64,000 bases of DNA from Orbaceae bacterium lpD04 (GTDB lineage: Bacteria; Pseudomonadota; Gammaproteobacteria; Enterobacterales; Orbaceae), in contig CP133967.1 in the NCBI GenBank assembly GCA_036251935.1, positions 1,187,488-1,251,487 of the forward strand, given 5' to 3'. Both the position numbers and the translations under genes were made by a program. The notes beneath the pieces were generated by a model. It made no database searches. It had not been told where the DNA came from and saw only the letters and a program-made list of their open reading frames with translations. Positions 56,578-64,000 of this stretch are shown in pieces. Position 1 is the first letter of the stretch. Each line of letters begins with the position of its first letter.

Positions 56578-59277
56578 ATGAAACAAACAGTTACAGCAAA
56601 AAAAACAAATATTCAGCTAAAAGCGATTCAAGAGGCTAAATATTCTCTTGAGGCAACCATTTCAAATTTTCAGTCTAATTTATCCGGCTTAACAGTAAGT
56701 GATAGTAAGGCTAGACTAGAAACTTATGGTAAAAATGTGGTTGCAAGAGAAAGAGTTCCTTCGGCATTTGTACAGCTTTTATTGGCATTTAAAAATCCAT
56801 TTATTTTTGTATTATTGGTATTAGCTGGCGTTAGTTTTTTTACTGATTATTGGATGCCATTACAAGACGGTGAACCAACAGACATTACGGCAATTGTCAT
56901 TATTTTAGTTATGGTATCACTAAGTGGATTACTCCGTTTTTGGCAAGAATACCGGTCTAATAAAGCTGCAGAAGCACTAAAATCGATGATAAAAACCACC
57001 GCGACTGTATTACGTCGGCAACATAAAGATACTATGCCAGAAACCATGGAAGTATTGTTAGAAGATGTTGTTCCCGGTGATATTATCTTTTTATCTGCTG
57101 GCGATATGATCCCAGCTGACGTTCGTTTAATTGAATCAAGAGATTTATTTGTTAGTCAGGCGGTGTTAACCGGAGAGTCAATTCCTATTGAAAAATATGA
57201 CACATTAGGATCGGTATTACAAAAAAGTGAAAATTTGCAAACTAATGATTCACAGCCGACTAATGTATTAGATATGGATAATATCTGTTTTATGGGAACG
57301 AATATTGTCAGCGGCACAGCAAAAGCGATTGTTGTTGCAACAGGAACTGACACTTATTTTGGCTCGTTAGCTAAGTCAATTATTGGTACTCGTGCACAAA
57401 CTGCATTTGATAAAGGTGTAAATAGCGTGAGTTGGCTGCTTATTCGCTTTATGCTAATTATGGTGCCGATTGTATTTATGATTAATGGATTAACTAAAGG
57501 CGACTGGGGTGAAGCTGCACTATTTTCATTAGCTGTTGCAGTAGGGCTTACACCTGAAATGCTGCCGATGATTGTTAGCGCCAATTTAGCTAAAGGCGCC
57601 GTAAATATGGCAAAGCGTAAAGTTGTGGTTAAACGGTTAAACGCTATTCAAAATTTTGGCGCAATGGATGTACTTTGTACAGATAAAACCGGAACATTAA
57701 CGCAAGATAAAATTATTTTAGAGCAGCATTTAGATATTTTCGGGCAGATAGATCCGTCTGTATTAAAACTGGCTTGGGTAAATAGCTATTATCAAAGCGG
57801 AATGAAAAATTTAATGGATAAGGCAATCATTCATTTTGCGGAAGAGAAAGCGAATGTTAAAAAATTAGGATTAGGTCAATATACTAAAATTGATGAGCTT
57901 CCTTTTGATTTTGTGCGTCGGCGTTTATCGGTTTTCGTACAAAATGGCAACGATAATCACTTAATGATTTGCAAAGGTGCAGTAGAAGAGATGTTATCTA
58001 TTGCAAGTCACGTGTATGAGAATGGTGAATATCTCCCTTTAACTCAAGATAGAAAGCAAGATTTGATTGATTTAGCTTATCAATATAATGCTGATGGTTT
58101 TAGGGTGTTAGCCGTTGGATTAAAAAATATTCCAGCTAATGAAACTAAAAATCAATATAGTGTTGCTGATGAAAACTCATTAGCTATTCGGGGATTTTTA
58201 ACCTTTTTAGATCCACCTAAAGACAGTGCTAAAGATGCAATTGCCGCTTTACGTGAACATGGCGTACTTGTTAAAGTTTTAACGGGTGATAATGAAATTA
58301 TTACCACTAAAATCTGCCGCGAAGTAGGGCTAGAACCCGGACAACCGTTGCTTGGTAATCAAATCGAGACGATGGAAGATGACGAACTAAAAGCGCGTAT
58401 TGAGCAACAAACTATTTTTGCTAAACTAACGCCGTTACAAAAATCGAGAATTATTCGGTTATTACAAGAAAATGGCCATACCGTTGGTTTTTTAGGCGAT
58501 GGTATTAATGATGCACCAGCATTAAGAGATTCTGATGTGGGTATTTCTGTTGATACGGCGACTGATATTGCTAAGGAATCAGCGGATATCATTTTACTTG
58601 AAAAAAGCTTAATGGTACTTGAGGAAGGCGTTATTGGTGGCCGAGAAACCTTTGGTAATATTATGAAATACCTTAATATGACGGCAAGTTCTAATTTCGG
58701 TAATGTATTTTCCGTACTTGTTGCAAGTGCATTTATTCCATTTTTGCCTATGCTTGCTATTCATTTATTGATCCAAAACTTACTGTATGATATTTCGCAG
58801 CTTTCTTTACCGTGGGATAAAATGGATGATGAATTTTTGCAAAAACCAAGAAAATGGGATGCGCCAAACATTGGCAGATTTATGATTTGGATTGGACCAA
58901 CATCATCAATCTTTGATATTACGACCTATATATTAATGTGGTTTGTATTTAGTGCCAATAATATTGCCATGGAATCATTATTTCATTCTGGCTGGTTTGT
59001 TGAAGGTTTATTATCACAAACATTGGTTGTCCATATGCTCAGAACGCAGAAAATACCGTTTATCCAAAGTACGGCTGCATTTCCTGTAATTGCAATGACA
59101 ATCTTAATCATGGCTATTGGTATTTATATTCCTTTTTCACCATTAGGTAATATGATTGGTTTAGTTCCTTTACCTTGGTCTTATTTCCCTTGGCTGGCGG
59201 GAACATTAATTTGTTACTGTATTGTTGCCCAATTGATGAAAACTATTTATATCAAACGCTTTGGACAGTGGTTTTAA
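56578..59277 (+). CDS. mgtA: magnesium-importing P-type ATPase MgtA
   Basis: A P3B-type ATPase importing Mg2+ across the inner membrane. 899 residues (898 in E. coli). It has the actuator motif LTGES near 198, phosphorylation site DKTGTLT with Asp369, nucleotide-binding KGAVEEM near 463, hinge GDGINDAPALRDSDVG near 641, and ten membrane segments, the last group including QNLLYDISQLSLPWDKMD typical of MgtA/MgtB. Expression is probably set by the long leader. The first-ATG start has AGG eight bases upstream. No mgtC or corA is nearby. Confidence 0.96.
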   Translation: MKQTVTAKKTNIQLKAIQEAKYSLEATISNFQSNLSGLTVSDSKARLETYGKNVVARERVPSAFVQLLLAFKNPFIFVLLVLAGVSFFTDYWMPLQDGEPTDITAIVIILVMVSLSGLLRFWQEYRSNKAAEALKSMIKTTATVLRRQHKDTMPETMEVLLEDVVPGDIIFLSAGDMIPADVRLIESRDLFVSQAVLTGESIPIEKYDTLGSVLQKSENLQTNDSQPTNVLDMDNICFMGTNIVSGTAKAIVVATGTDTYFGSLAKSIIGTRAQTAFDKGVNSVSWLLIRFMLIMVPIVFMINGLTKGDWGEAALFSLAVAVGLTPEMLPMIVSANLAKGAVNMAKRKVVVKRLNAIQNFGAMDVLCTDKTGTLTQDKIILEQHLDIFGQIDPSVLKLAWVNSYYQSGMKNLMDKAIIHFAEEKANVKKLGLGQYTKIDELPFDFVRRRLSVFVQNGNDNHLMICKGAVEEMLSIASHVYENGEYLPLTQDRKQDLIDLAYQYNADGFRVLAVGLKNIPANETKNQYSVADENSLAIRGFLTFLDPPKDSAKDAIAALREHGVLVKVLTGDNEIITTKICREVGLEPGQPLLGNQIETMEDDELKARIEQQTIFAKLTPLQKSRIIRLLQENGHTVGFLGDGINDAPALRDSDVGISVDTATDIAKESADIILLEKSLMVLEEGVIGGRETFGNIMKYLNMTASSNFGNVFSVLVASAFIPFLPMLAIHLLIQNLLYDISQLSLPWDKMDDEFLQKPRKWDAPNIGRFMIWIGPTSSIFDITTYILMWFVFSANNIAMESLFHSGWFVEGLLSQTLVVHMLRTQKIPFIQSTAAFPVIAMTILIMAIGIYIPFSPLGNMIGLVPLPWSYFPWLAGTLICYCIVAQLMKTIYIKRFGQWF

Positions 59278-59293
59278 TTCCTAAAGATAAACG

Positions 59294-59336
59294 AATACAG
59301 CTTGTTAAATATTTTTTATTGTTAGCAAGTTGTATT
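59294..59336 (+). terminator. hairpin after mgtA
   Basis: A 15-bp stem with three G-U pairs (59294-59308 with 59322-59336) just after the mgtA stop; the T-rich stretch is in the loop, so termination strength is uncertain. Confidence 0.45.
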
Positions 59337-59476
59337 ATTCGACTAGATTTATAAATAGTAATTGATAAAGGGACATGAAATTTATATGGAAGTAATCGAT
59401 GCTAAAAATAATCGTTATGCATTTTTGTAACATGTTGCTTAAAATGAATTTTTATTTAATTGGTAAGGAGAAAAAA

Positions 59477-59566
59477 ATGAAGACTCCACACAAAAATTTA
59501 ATTAAATTAATAAAAGATAAGAAAGAGAGAAAGTATTATTCGCCGTTATTTAATCCGTCAAAATAA
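59477..59566 (+). CDS. candidate 29-residue basic small protein
   Basis: ATG at 59477 has an excellent AAGGAG seven bases upstream, and 29 codons run to TAA at 59564-59566. The peptide begins MKTPHKNLIKLIKDKKER and ends with YYSPLFNPSK; it is strongly basic with no membrane segment. A perfect bidirectional terminator follows within 30 bases, so the unit looks like a complete short gene between mgtA and the S24-type regulator. I do not recognise it. The remaining parts of the 59278-59640 gap hold only hairpins. Confidence 0.45.
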   Translation: MKTPHKNLIKLIKDKKERKYYSPLFNPSK

Positions 59567-59591
59567 CAATATCAACGTTTCTAACTTTTAA

Positions 59592-59632
59592 CTCATATAA
59601 AAATACCACAAAATGTGGTATTTTTATATGAG
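59592..59632. terminator. 19-bp perfect bidirectional terminator
   Basis: 59592-59610 and 59614-59632 are exact reverse complements around a 3-base loop, with A-rich and T-rich arms; it serves the small ORF and the convergent regulator gene. Confidence 0.88.
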
Positions 59633-59640
59633 AAATATGA

Positions 59641-60336
59641 TTAGTCTGATACGTTAGTTAATACGTGTTCAATCTTTGCAACAACTTGAAACTGTGTTGA
59701 GCTATTCTTTTTAATTAAGTGATTTGCAAAGGTTGCATTATCATTAATCAGGTGGTAACCATCTTCAATAGGATCGTATTGTATACGCTTAATCAATAAT
59801 TTATCATTCAAAAGAATAATATATATTCCAGTTAAAACTCTAGTTAGCTCATTTTTACCTAAGCTAATAATCGCGACATCACCGGATTTTATTGTATTTG
59901 CCATATTATTATACGGAATTTGTACAATCGCTAGATTATCATTTACTAAACCTGAACGAGATAACCAGTCTCGACTGATCACCCACTCGGTAATAATTTT
60001 TTCCTTCGGTGGAGATAATAATACATTTTCATTATAAAATTCTAACAAACGATTAAACTCTATCTCGGGAAGCGTTATAACAATGTTTTTGGTATCTTTA
60101 GGTAACAAATTTGCATTAGACAAAAAAGGATCGCTTCCCGTTGCTAACCAAGCAACAGAAACTTTTCCTACATCAGCCATCGTTAGCAAATTTTGTAGGG
60201 TCGGTTCTGATTCTTCTCTAATATATTTTCTAATAGCGCTCTCTGATAAGCGACATTTTTTAGAAAAACTTAATAGAGAATCATCTCCGATAATATATTT
60301 TAGCCGTTTGGCAAAGGTAGAATAATTCTGTTTCAT
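59641..60336 (-). CDS. phage-repressor-like HTH/S24 regulator without the catalytic Ser
   Basis: A 231-residue regulator with an N-terminal helix-turn-helix (about 6-58, LLSFSKKCRLSESAIRKYI) and a C-terminal LexA/S24-type fold (about 115-225). The self-cleavage Ser, normally in a G/D-S-M motif, is replaced by Asn144 in YNNMANTIKSGD; a Lys in LLIKRI is kept at the other active-site position. It probably forms dimers but cannot self-cleave in the usual way. No phage genes surround it. It may be a domesticated repressor or control the long upstream gap (inference). Confidence 0.82.
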   Translation of the reverse strand: MKQNYSTFAKRLKYIIGDDSLLSFSKKCRLSESAIRKYIREESEPTLQNLLTMADVGKVSVAWLATGSDPFLSNANLLPKDTKNIVITLPEIEFNRLLEFYNENVLLSPPKEKIITEWVISRDWLSRSGLVNDNLAIVQIPYNNMANTIKSGDVAIISLGKNELTRVLTGIYIILLNDKLLIKRIQYDPIEDGYHLINDNATFANHLIKKNSSTQFQVVAKIEHVLTNVSD

Positions 60337-60894
60337 AAGCTTTCTTTGCCTTAAAAATTATTTAAAAACAAAAAAGTTTTTGTCGTTATCGTTAACAGTA
60401 GAGGTTATCTATTCTCTATGCCCGCAATCATGCCATAAGCCTTTTTAAAAGTAAAGATAAATAAGGCTTAGGCTAAGCTTTCAATAGAAATTTTTACTAT
60501 TATAGAAATTAATTTTCTTTTCTTAAGATAATGAGAATTGATGCTTAATTATACAACACTATATTTTATCATTACGGCATTGTAAACAGATATGTTATAA
60601 AATCTTTATAAGAAACATAGAGTCACTTAATAACCCAAACAGCATTAACATTTCTGGCATTCTATCGATATATAGATAATTTTTATACAAATCACTGCTT
60701 AGTTTTTAACTCAGTTAATCCTATATAAAGTTCTTATCTATTTAATATAAAAATAGTCACTATCCTTTGTTTGCACTTTATTTGTAGTAAGTCGGTTGAG
60801 AAAATTTTAATTAAGAGGATTATTTCAATGATTTCACGCGTATATTATTGAATATAATCAATTTATTTACCGGATAATCTTTTTGCTAAGTGTA
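60337..60894. other. long AT-rich gap upstream of the S24-type regulator
   Basis: More than 500 bases without a supported gene. It should hold the promoter of the regulator (leftward). I see many T and A runs and short repeats, but no clear ORF with a ribosome binding site, no tRNA, and no convincing operator. Confidence 0.3.
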
Positions 60895-60940
60895 ATTTGA
60901 TGTAAATCAAATCACAGTTAATCGTTAAAATATTTATAAA
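60895..60940 (+). promoter_or_regulatory. perfect FNR-type box and -10 ahead of the cold-shock gene
   Basis: ATTTGAT-GTAA-ATCAAAT at 60895-60912 contains the perfect FNR consensus TTGAT-N4-ATCAA (60897-60910). A TATAAA at 60935-60940 puts the start of transcription near 60947, about 43 bases from the box centre, close to the -41.5 spacing of FNR class II promoters. A second -10-like TATATT lies at 60967-60972. The leader to the cold-shock start codon would be about 240 bases. Confidence 0.5.
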
Positions 60941-61184
60941 AAACTGTGAGCTAGTTCGTCAAAATCTATATTATTTGCTTGCTTTCATTTGCAATCTATG
61001 AGGTAATAACAGTGGATTTATAACACAGAATAAACTTTGTTGTAGCATTAAGATTTAAAATGTAATTTTTAGCTGTTTGTTTTTTTATTTATTACGTTTC
61101 TAATGTTTTTTACTTAGTTGGCTGATGTTGTAGTCTTTAAAGCAAGCCAATAGGCAGGAAATTAATTTTAGCAGGAAATTCATA

Positions 61185-61394
61185 ATGACTAAGAAAACAG
61201 GCCAAGTTAAATGGTTCAATGAAAGTAAAGGGTTCGGTTTTATCACTCCAACAGATGGTAGCAAAGATGTATTTGTTCACTTTTCTGCAATCAGTGGAGA
61301 TGGATTTAAGACTTTAGCTGAAGGGCAAAAAGTTGAGTTCTCTATTCAAGATAGTCCTCGTGGACCAGCAGCAGCTGAAGTCGTTTTACTATAA
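61185..61394 (+). CDS. CspA-family cold-shock protein
   Basis: A 69-residue single-domain RNA chaperone. Both RNA-binding motifs are intact: KGFGFITP (RNP1, near 17) and DVFVHFSAI (RNP2, near 28). The sequence is closest to the CspC/CspE type of E. coli ([21 protein letters not shown]). It has the long leader usual for csp genes, but an FNR-type box and not a clear cold box is the visible upstream signal. A terminator follows. Confidence 0.95.
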   Translation: MTKKTGQVKWFNESKGFGFITPTDGSKDVFVHFSAISGDGFKTLAEGQKVEFSIQDSPRGPAAAEVVLL

Positions 61395-61411
61395 CGAATT
61401 TATTTTGATAA

Positions 61412-61439
61412 AAATCCGCAACAATGCGGGTTTTTTTTT
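61412..61439 (+). terminator. terminator of the cold-shock gene
   Basis: AATCCGCA (61413-61420) pairs with TGCGGGTT (61425-61432) with one G-U pair, followed by a run of nine T that overlaps the stem end. Confidence 0.9.
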
Positions 61440-61500
61440 GCCTCAAATAAATGTAAACTATTTGTATTATTTATTGTGTACATCATAAGGTGTTGTACTG

Positions 61501-62352
61501 ATGGTTTATCTCTTTTTTGTCACTATTATTTGGTCATTTTCATTTAGTTTAATTGGTGTTTACTTGAGTGGGACCGTTGATAGTTGGTTTGCGGTTGTCG
61601 CTCGTATATTGCTCGCTTTTTTAGTTTTTATTCCTTTTCTCCGTTTTCGAATCTTCACATCAAAGCAAAAAATGCTATTAATGTCAGTTGGCGCTTCACA
61701 ACTGGGAATAATGTATATTTTTTATTATCATGCATTTAATTATATTTCAGTACCTGAATTGTTGCTTTTTACCATTTTTACGCCGATCTATATCACTCTT
61801 TTATATGATATTTTACAAAGGCATCCCATCCGATGGCGCTATTTATTGATTGCGATATTAGCGGTAATAGGTACTGCTATAATTCGATATGATCATATCT
61901 CAACTAATTTCACAATTGGATTTTTATTAATTCAGGGAGCGAATATTGCTTTTGCTATTGGTCAAGTTGGCTATAAGCGTATAATAGAATTATACCACTT
62001 ACCCCAACATTATTCATTTGCTTGGGTATATATGGGCGCTGCAATTATTTCGATGATATGTTGGCTTATATTTGGTAATGTACATATGCTGCCGACAACA
62101 CCCATTCAATGGCTTATTATTATTTGGCTCGGTGTTGTTGCCTCAGGATTATGTTATTTTTTATGGAACTATGGTGCAACTAAGGTCGATTCAGGCACCT
62201 TAGCAATAATGAATAATATGGTGATCCCTGTTGGAATTTTACTTAATGTAGTAATATGGCATCAACAAATTGAGTGGGGGCGCTTTATTATTGGCTCTGC
62301 TATTATTATTTTGTCGCTTGTGATCCATCAAAAATGGTTAATGCGGTTTTAA
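61501..62352 (+). CDS. EamA/DMT-family transporter
   Basis: A 283-residue drug/metabolite transporter with about ten membrane spans in two EamA repeats (about 5-130 and 142-275). Family features are FVTIIWSFSFSLIG at the start, a middle Tyr-rich break, and GVVASGLCYFLWNYGATKVDSGTLAI near 215-240 (in part). Such proteins usually export amino acids, nucleosides or cofactors, but the substrate is not readable here. AGGTG lies eight bases before the ATG. The gene stands alone. Confidence 0.85.
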   Translation: MVYLFFVTIIWSFSFSLIGVYLSGTVDSWFAVVARILLAFLVFIPFLRFRIFTSKQKMLLMSVGASQLGIMYIFYYHAFNYISVPELLLFTIFTPIYITLLYDILQRHPIRWRYLLIAILAVIGTAIIRYDHISTNFTIGFLLIQGANIAFAIGQVGYKRIIELYHLPQHYSFAWVYMGAAIISMICWLIFGNVHMLPTTPIQWLIIIWLGVVASGLCYFLWNYGATKVDSGTLAIMNNMVIPVGILLNVVIWHQQIEWGRFIIGSAIIILSLVIHQKWLMRF

Positions 62353-62364
62353 GTGTAAAAAAAA

Positions 62365-62384
62365 GCCATCTAAAATTAGATGGC
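62365..62384. terminator. hairpin after the EamA gene
   Basis: GCCATCTAA (62365-62373) and TTAGATGGC (62376-62384) form a perfect 9-bp stem preceded by a run of A. The T tail is on the minus strand only, so forward termination is uncertain. Confidence 0.4.
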
Positions 62385-62516
62385 GGATACTAAAATGAAA
62401 AAAATATAATGCAGTGGCACATATTAAGACAGGCGAATGATCAAGAAGTTCCTAAAAAAATGATTTTTTTTAAAAATAATTTTAATTATATGATTTTATT
62501 TAAGTAAACTATAATA

Positions 62517-63641
62517 ATGATATGTAACTATTATGACAGCAAAAAATGTTTATCCTGCCAATGGATAACAAAGCCTTATGGCGAGCAAATAAATGATAAG
62601 CAAACTCAGTTATCTCATCAATTATTTCCCCATCATCCTAAAATTATTTTTGAGCCAGTAACAAGCTCAGAATCGGCTTTTCGCAATAAAGCGAAAATGG
62701 CCGTGCTTGGTACGGTAGAAAAGCCAATCTTAGGTATTATGACTAACGGCGAGCCGATTGATTTATGTGATTGCCCTTTATACTCAACATTGATGTGTGA
62801 TACGCTTTATAATGTTCGAGAGCTAATTAAAAAGTTAGCATTAGTTCCATATAATATAAGAAAGAAAAAAGGCGAAATTAAATTTGTTATTTTAACCCAA
62901 GCAGATGATAAGTTTATGCTAAGATTGGTGTTACGTTCAGATAAAGATCATAATAAAATAGCGAATGCGATTGAATATATACAACAAACGATTCCACAAA
63001 TTACGGTTGTATCAATTAATATTCAACCGGATCACGCGGCTATCATTGAAGGCTCCCAAGAATTTATCTTAACAAAACAAAACCAGTTACCAATTACGTT
63101 AAATAATGTGCCGCTATTTATGTTAAAAGGTAGTTTTTTTCAGACTAATACTCACGTTGCAAGTCAACTATATGCAACCGCTCAAAAATGGTTGGAACCA
63201 TTTTCCATTAATATTATTTGGGATCTCTTTTGTGGCGTGGGTGGCTTTGGGCTCCATTGTGTTGATAAAAATAGAGAACTAGTTGGGATTGAAATTAATC
63301 CTGGGGCGATTAAATGCGCTGAACTATCGGCTAAGTTAATGGGCTATGATAAAATTCGTTTCCAGTCATTAGATGCTAATAAGTTTGCACTTTCTAAGCC
63401 GGAATCAAAGCCTGATGTTATTTTAGTTAATCCACCGCGTCGAGGGTTAGGTAACATGCTGGCTAATTATCTACAAAGCGTGTTACCAAAATATATTTTA
63501 TATTCTAGTTGTAATTTAGATAGCTTAGTGATTGATTTAACTTATTTAAATAACTATCAAATTGAAATGGTACAGTTGTTTGATATGTTTCCCCATACTG
63601 ATCATATGGAAGTGTTGGTGATGTTAAAGCGCATTGATTAA
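62517..63641 (+). CDS. rlmC: 23S rRNA m5U747 methyltransferase RlmC
   Basis: Methylates U747 of 23S rRNA using S-adenosylmethionine. It starts with Cys3 and CLSCQW (Cys11, Cys14), which with Cys in LCDCPLYS hold an iron-sulfur cluster. The methyltransferase has FFQTNTHVASQLYATA near 202, LFCGVGGFGLHC near 240, NPPRRGLG near 304 and the catalytic Cys in YSSCN near 335. 374 residues against 375 in E. coli RlmC, ending FPHTDHMEVLVML. The racemase gene starts 15 bases after the stop. Confidence 0.96.
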   Translation: MICNYYDSKKCLSCQWITKPYGEQINDKQTQLSHQLFPHHPKIIFEPVTSSESAFRNKAKMAVLGTVEKPILGIMTNGEPIDLCDCPLYSTLMCDTLYNVRELIKKLALVPYNIRKKKGEIKFVILTQADDKFMLRLVLRSDKDHNKIANAIEYIQQTIPQITVVSINIQPDHAAIIEGSQEFILTKQNQLPITLNNVPLFMLKGSFFQTNTHVASQLYATAQKWLEPFSINIIWDLFCGVGGFGLHCVDKNRELVGIEINPGAIKCAELSAKLMGYDKIRFQSLDANKFALSKPESKPDVILVNPPRRGLGNMLANYLQSVLPKYILYSSCNLDSLVIDLTYLNNYQIEMVQLFDMFPHTDHMEVLVMLKRID

Positions 63642-63656
63642 AAGAGATAAATAATA

Positions 63657-64000
63657 TGCAAACAATTGGATTAATTGGCGGTATGAGCTGGGAAAGTTCG
63701 GTTACCTATTATCAGGTTATTAATCAGATTATTAAGCAAGAACTAGGCGGATTACATTCGGCAAAATGCATCTTATATAGTGTCGATTTTCACCAAATAG
63801 AACAATGCCAAGCAAGTGGTGATTGGGACAAAAGTGCAGAAATTTTATCTGATGCGGCATTAAAGCTACAAAATGCTGGAGCTGATTTTATTGTTATTTG
63901 CACAAATACAATGCATAAAGTTGCAACTAATATTCAAGCCAATATTACGATCCCAATTATACATATTGCCAAAGCGACAACGTTAGCGTTGAAAAATAAA
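63657..64000 (+). CDS. aspartate/glutamate racemase family protein (YgeA-like), 3' end beyond window
   Basis: The first 114 codons of a racemase gene running past the window end. It opens MQTIGLIGGMSWESS and continues with LGGLHSAKCILYSVDFH and the first catalytic Cys in VICTNTMHK (near 82), very close to E. coli YgeA, a broad-range amino-acid racemase. The second catalytic Cys should lie in the missing C-terminal half. It is probably cotranscribed with rlmC, 15 bases upstream. Confidence 0.92.

Noticed and set aside
59641-61184. Prophage remnant
   Set aside because: Only one repressor-like gene is present; no integrase, structural genes, att repeats or tRNA target were seen.

Overview
The window is chromosomal DNA of an AT-rich gammaproteobacterium. 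Most genes are end-to-end recognisable relatives of Escherichia coli genes (RlmL, RlhA, PssA, TcyP, CreC, LpxH, ClpS/ClpA, RoxA, BamC, PurC, TmcA, CysZ, PntAB, RsmC, HolD, RimI, MgtA, RlmC), and several E. coli gene orders are kept (dapA-bamC-purC, ppiB-lpxH, clpS-clpA beside ybjX, holD-rimI divergent from rsmC). The base composition, the gut-type catabolism and some gene reductions suggest an Orbaceae-like host-associated bacterium, but that placement is inference. No rRNA, tRNA, transposase, CRISPR array or prophage block was seen.

Layout. 1-3.4 kb: end of a probable type VI immunity gene, rlmL, and an arsC-like gene. 3.7-10.3 kb: rlhA, a succinate-semialdehyde dehydrogenase, then a tight minus-strand operon of an M20 amidohydrolase with NAD-linked dihydroorotate dehydrogenase (pyrK-pyrD). 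10.7-17.7 kb: pssA, the cystine transporter tcyP, and a creB-creC pair in which creB has lost most of its receiver domain, followed by a yggN-like gene and an unknown membrane protein. 17.9-25 kb: folD, ppiB, lpxH, ychJ, lysO, ybjX, clpS, clpA. 25-31.2 kb: an IclR-controlled sugar-acid cassette (ACS-family transporter, UxaA-family dehydratase, DapA-family aldolase, FucO) that fits a route from a 6-deoxyhexonate to pyruvate, lactaldehyde and 1,2-propanediol. 31.4-43.5 kb: roxA, pyruvate kinase, two transporters, a Pr6Pr membrane protein, dapA, a short bamC, purC, yeaL, tmcA, cysZ. 43.5-51.6 kb: pntAB, ybgI, two secreted unknowns, thiN, rimI, holD, rsmC. 51.7-55.9 kb: a LysR regulator divergent from a CitMHS transporter and a split AtuA pair. 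56-64 kb: mgtA behind a long leader with a small leader ORF, an S24-type regulator, a cold-shock protein, an EamA exporter, rlmC and the start of an aspartate racemase gene.

Most worth following up: the receiver-less CreB beside an intact CreC; the sugar-acid cassette; the amidohydrolase-pyrK-pyrD operon, which could degrade orotate rather than make it; the mgtA leader; a perfect FNR-type box ahead of the cold-shock gene; a BamC that has lost its second domain; and a compact three-stem element between arsC and rlhA.
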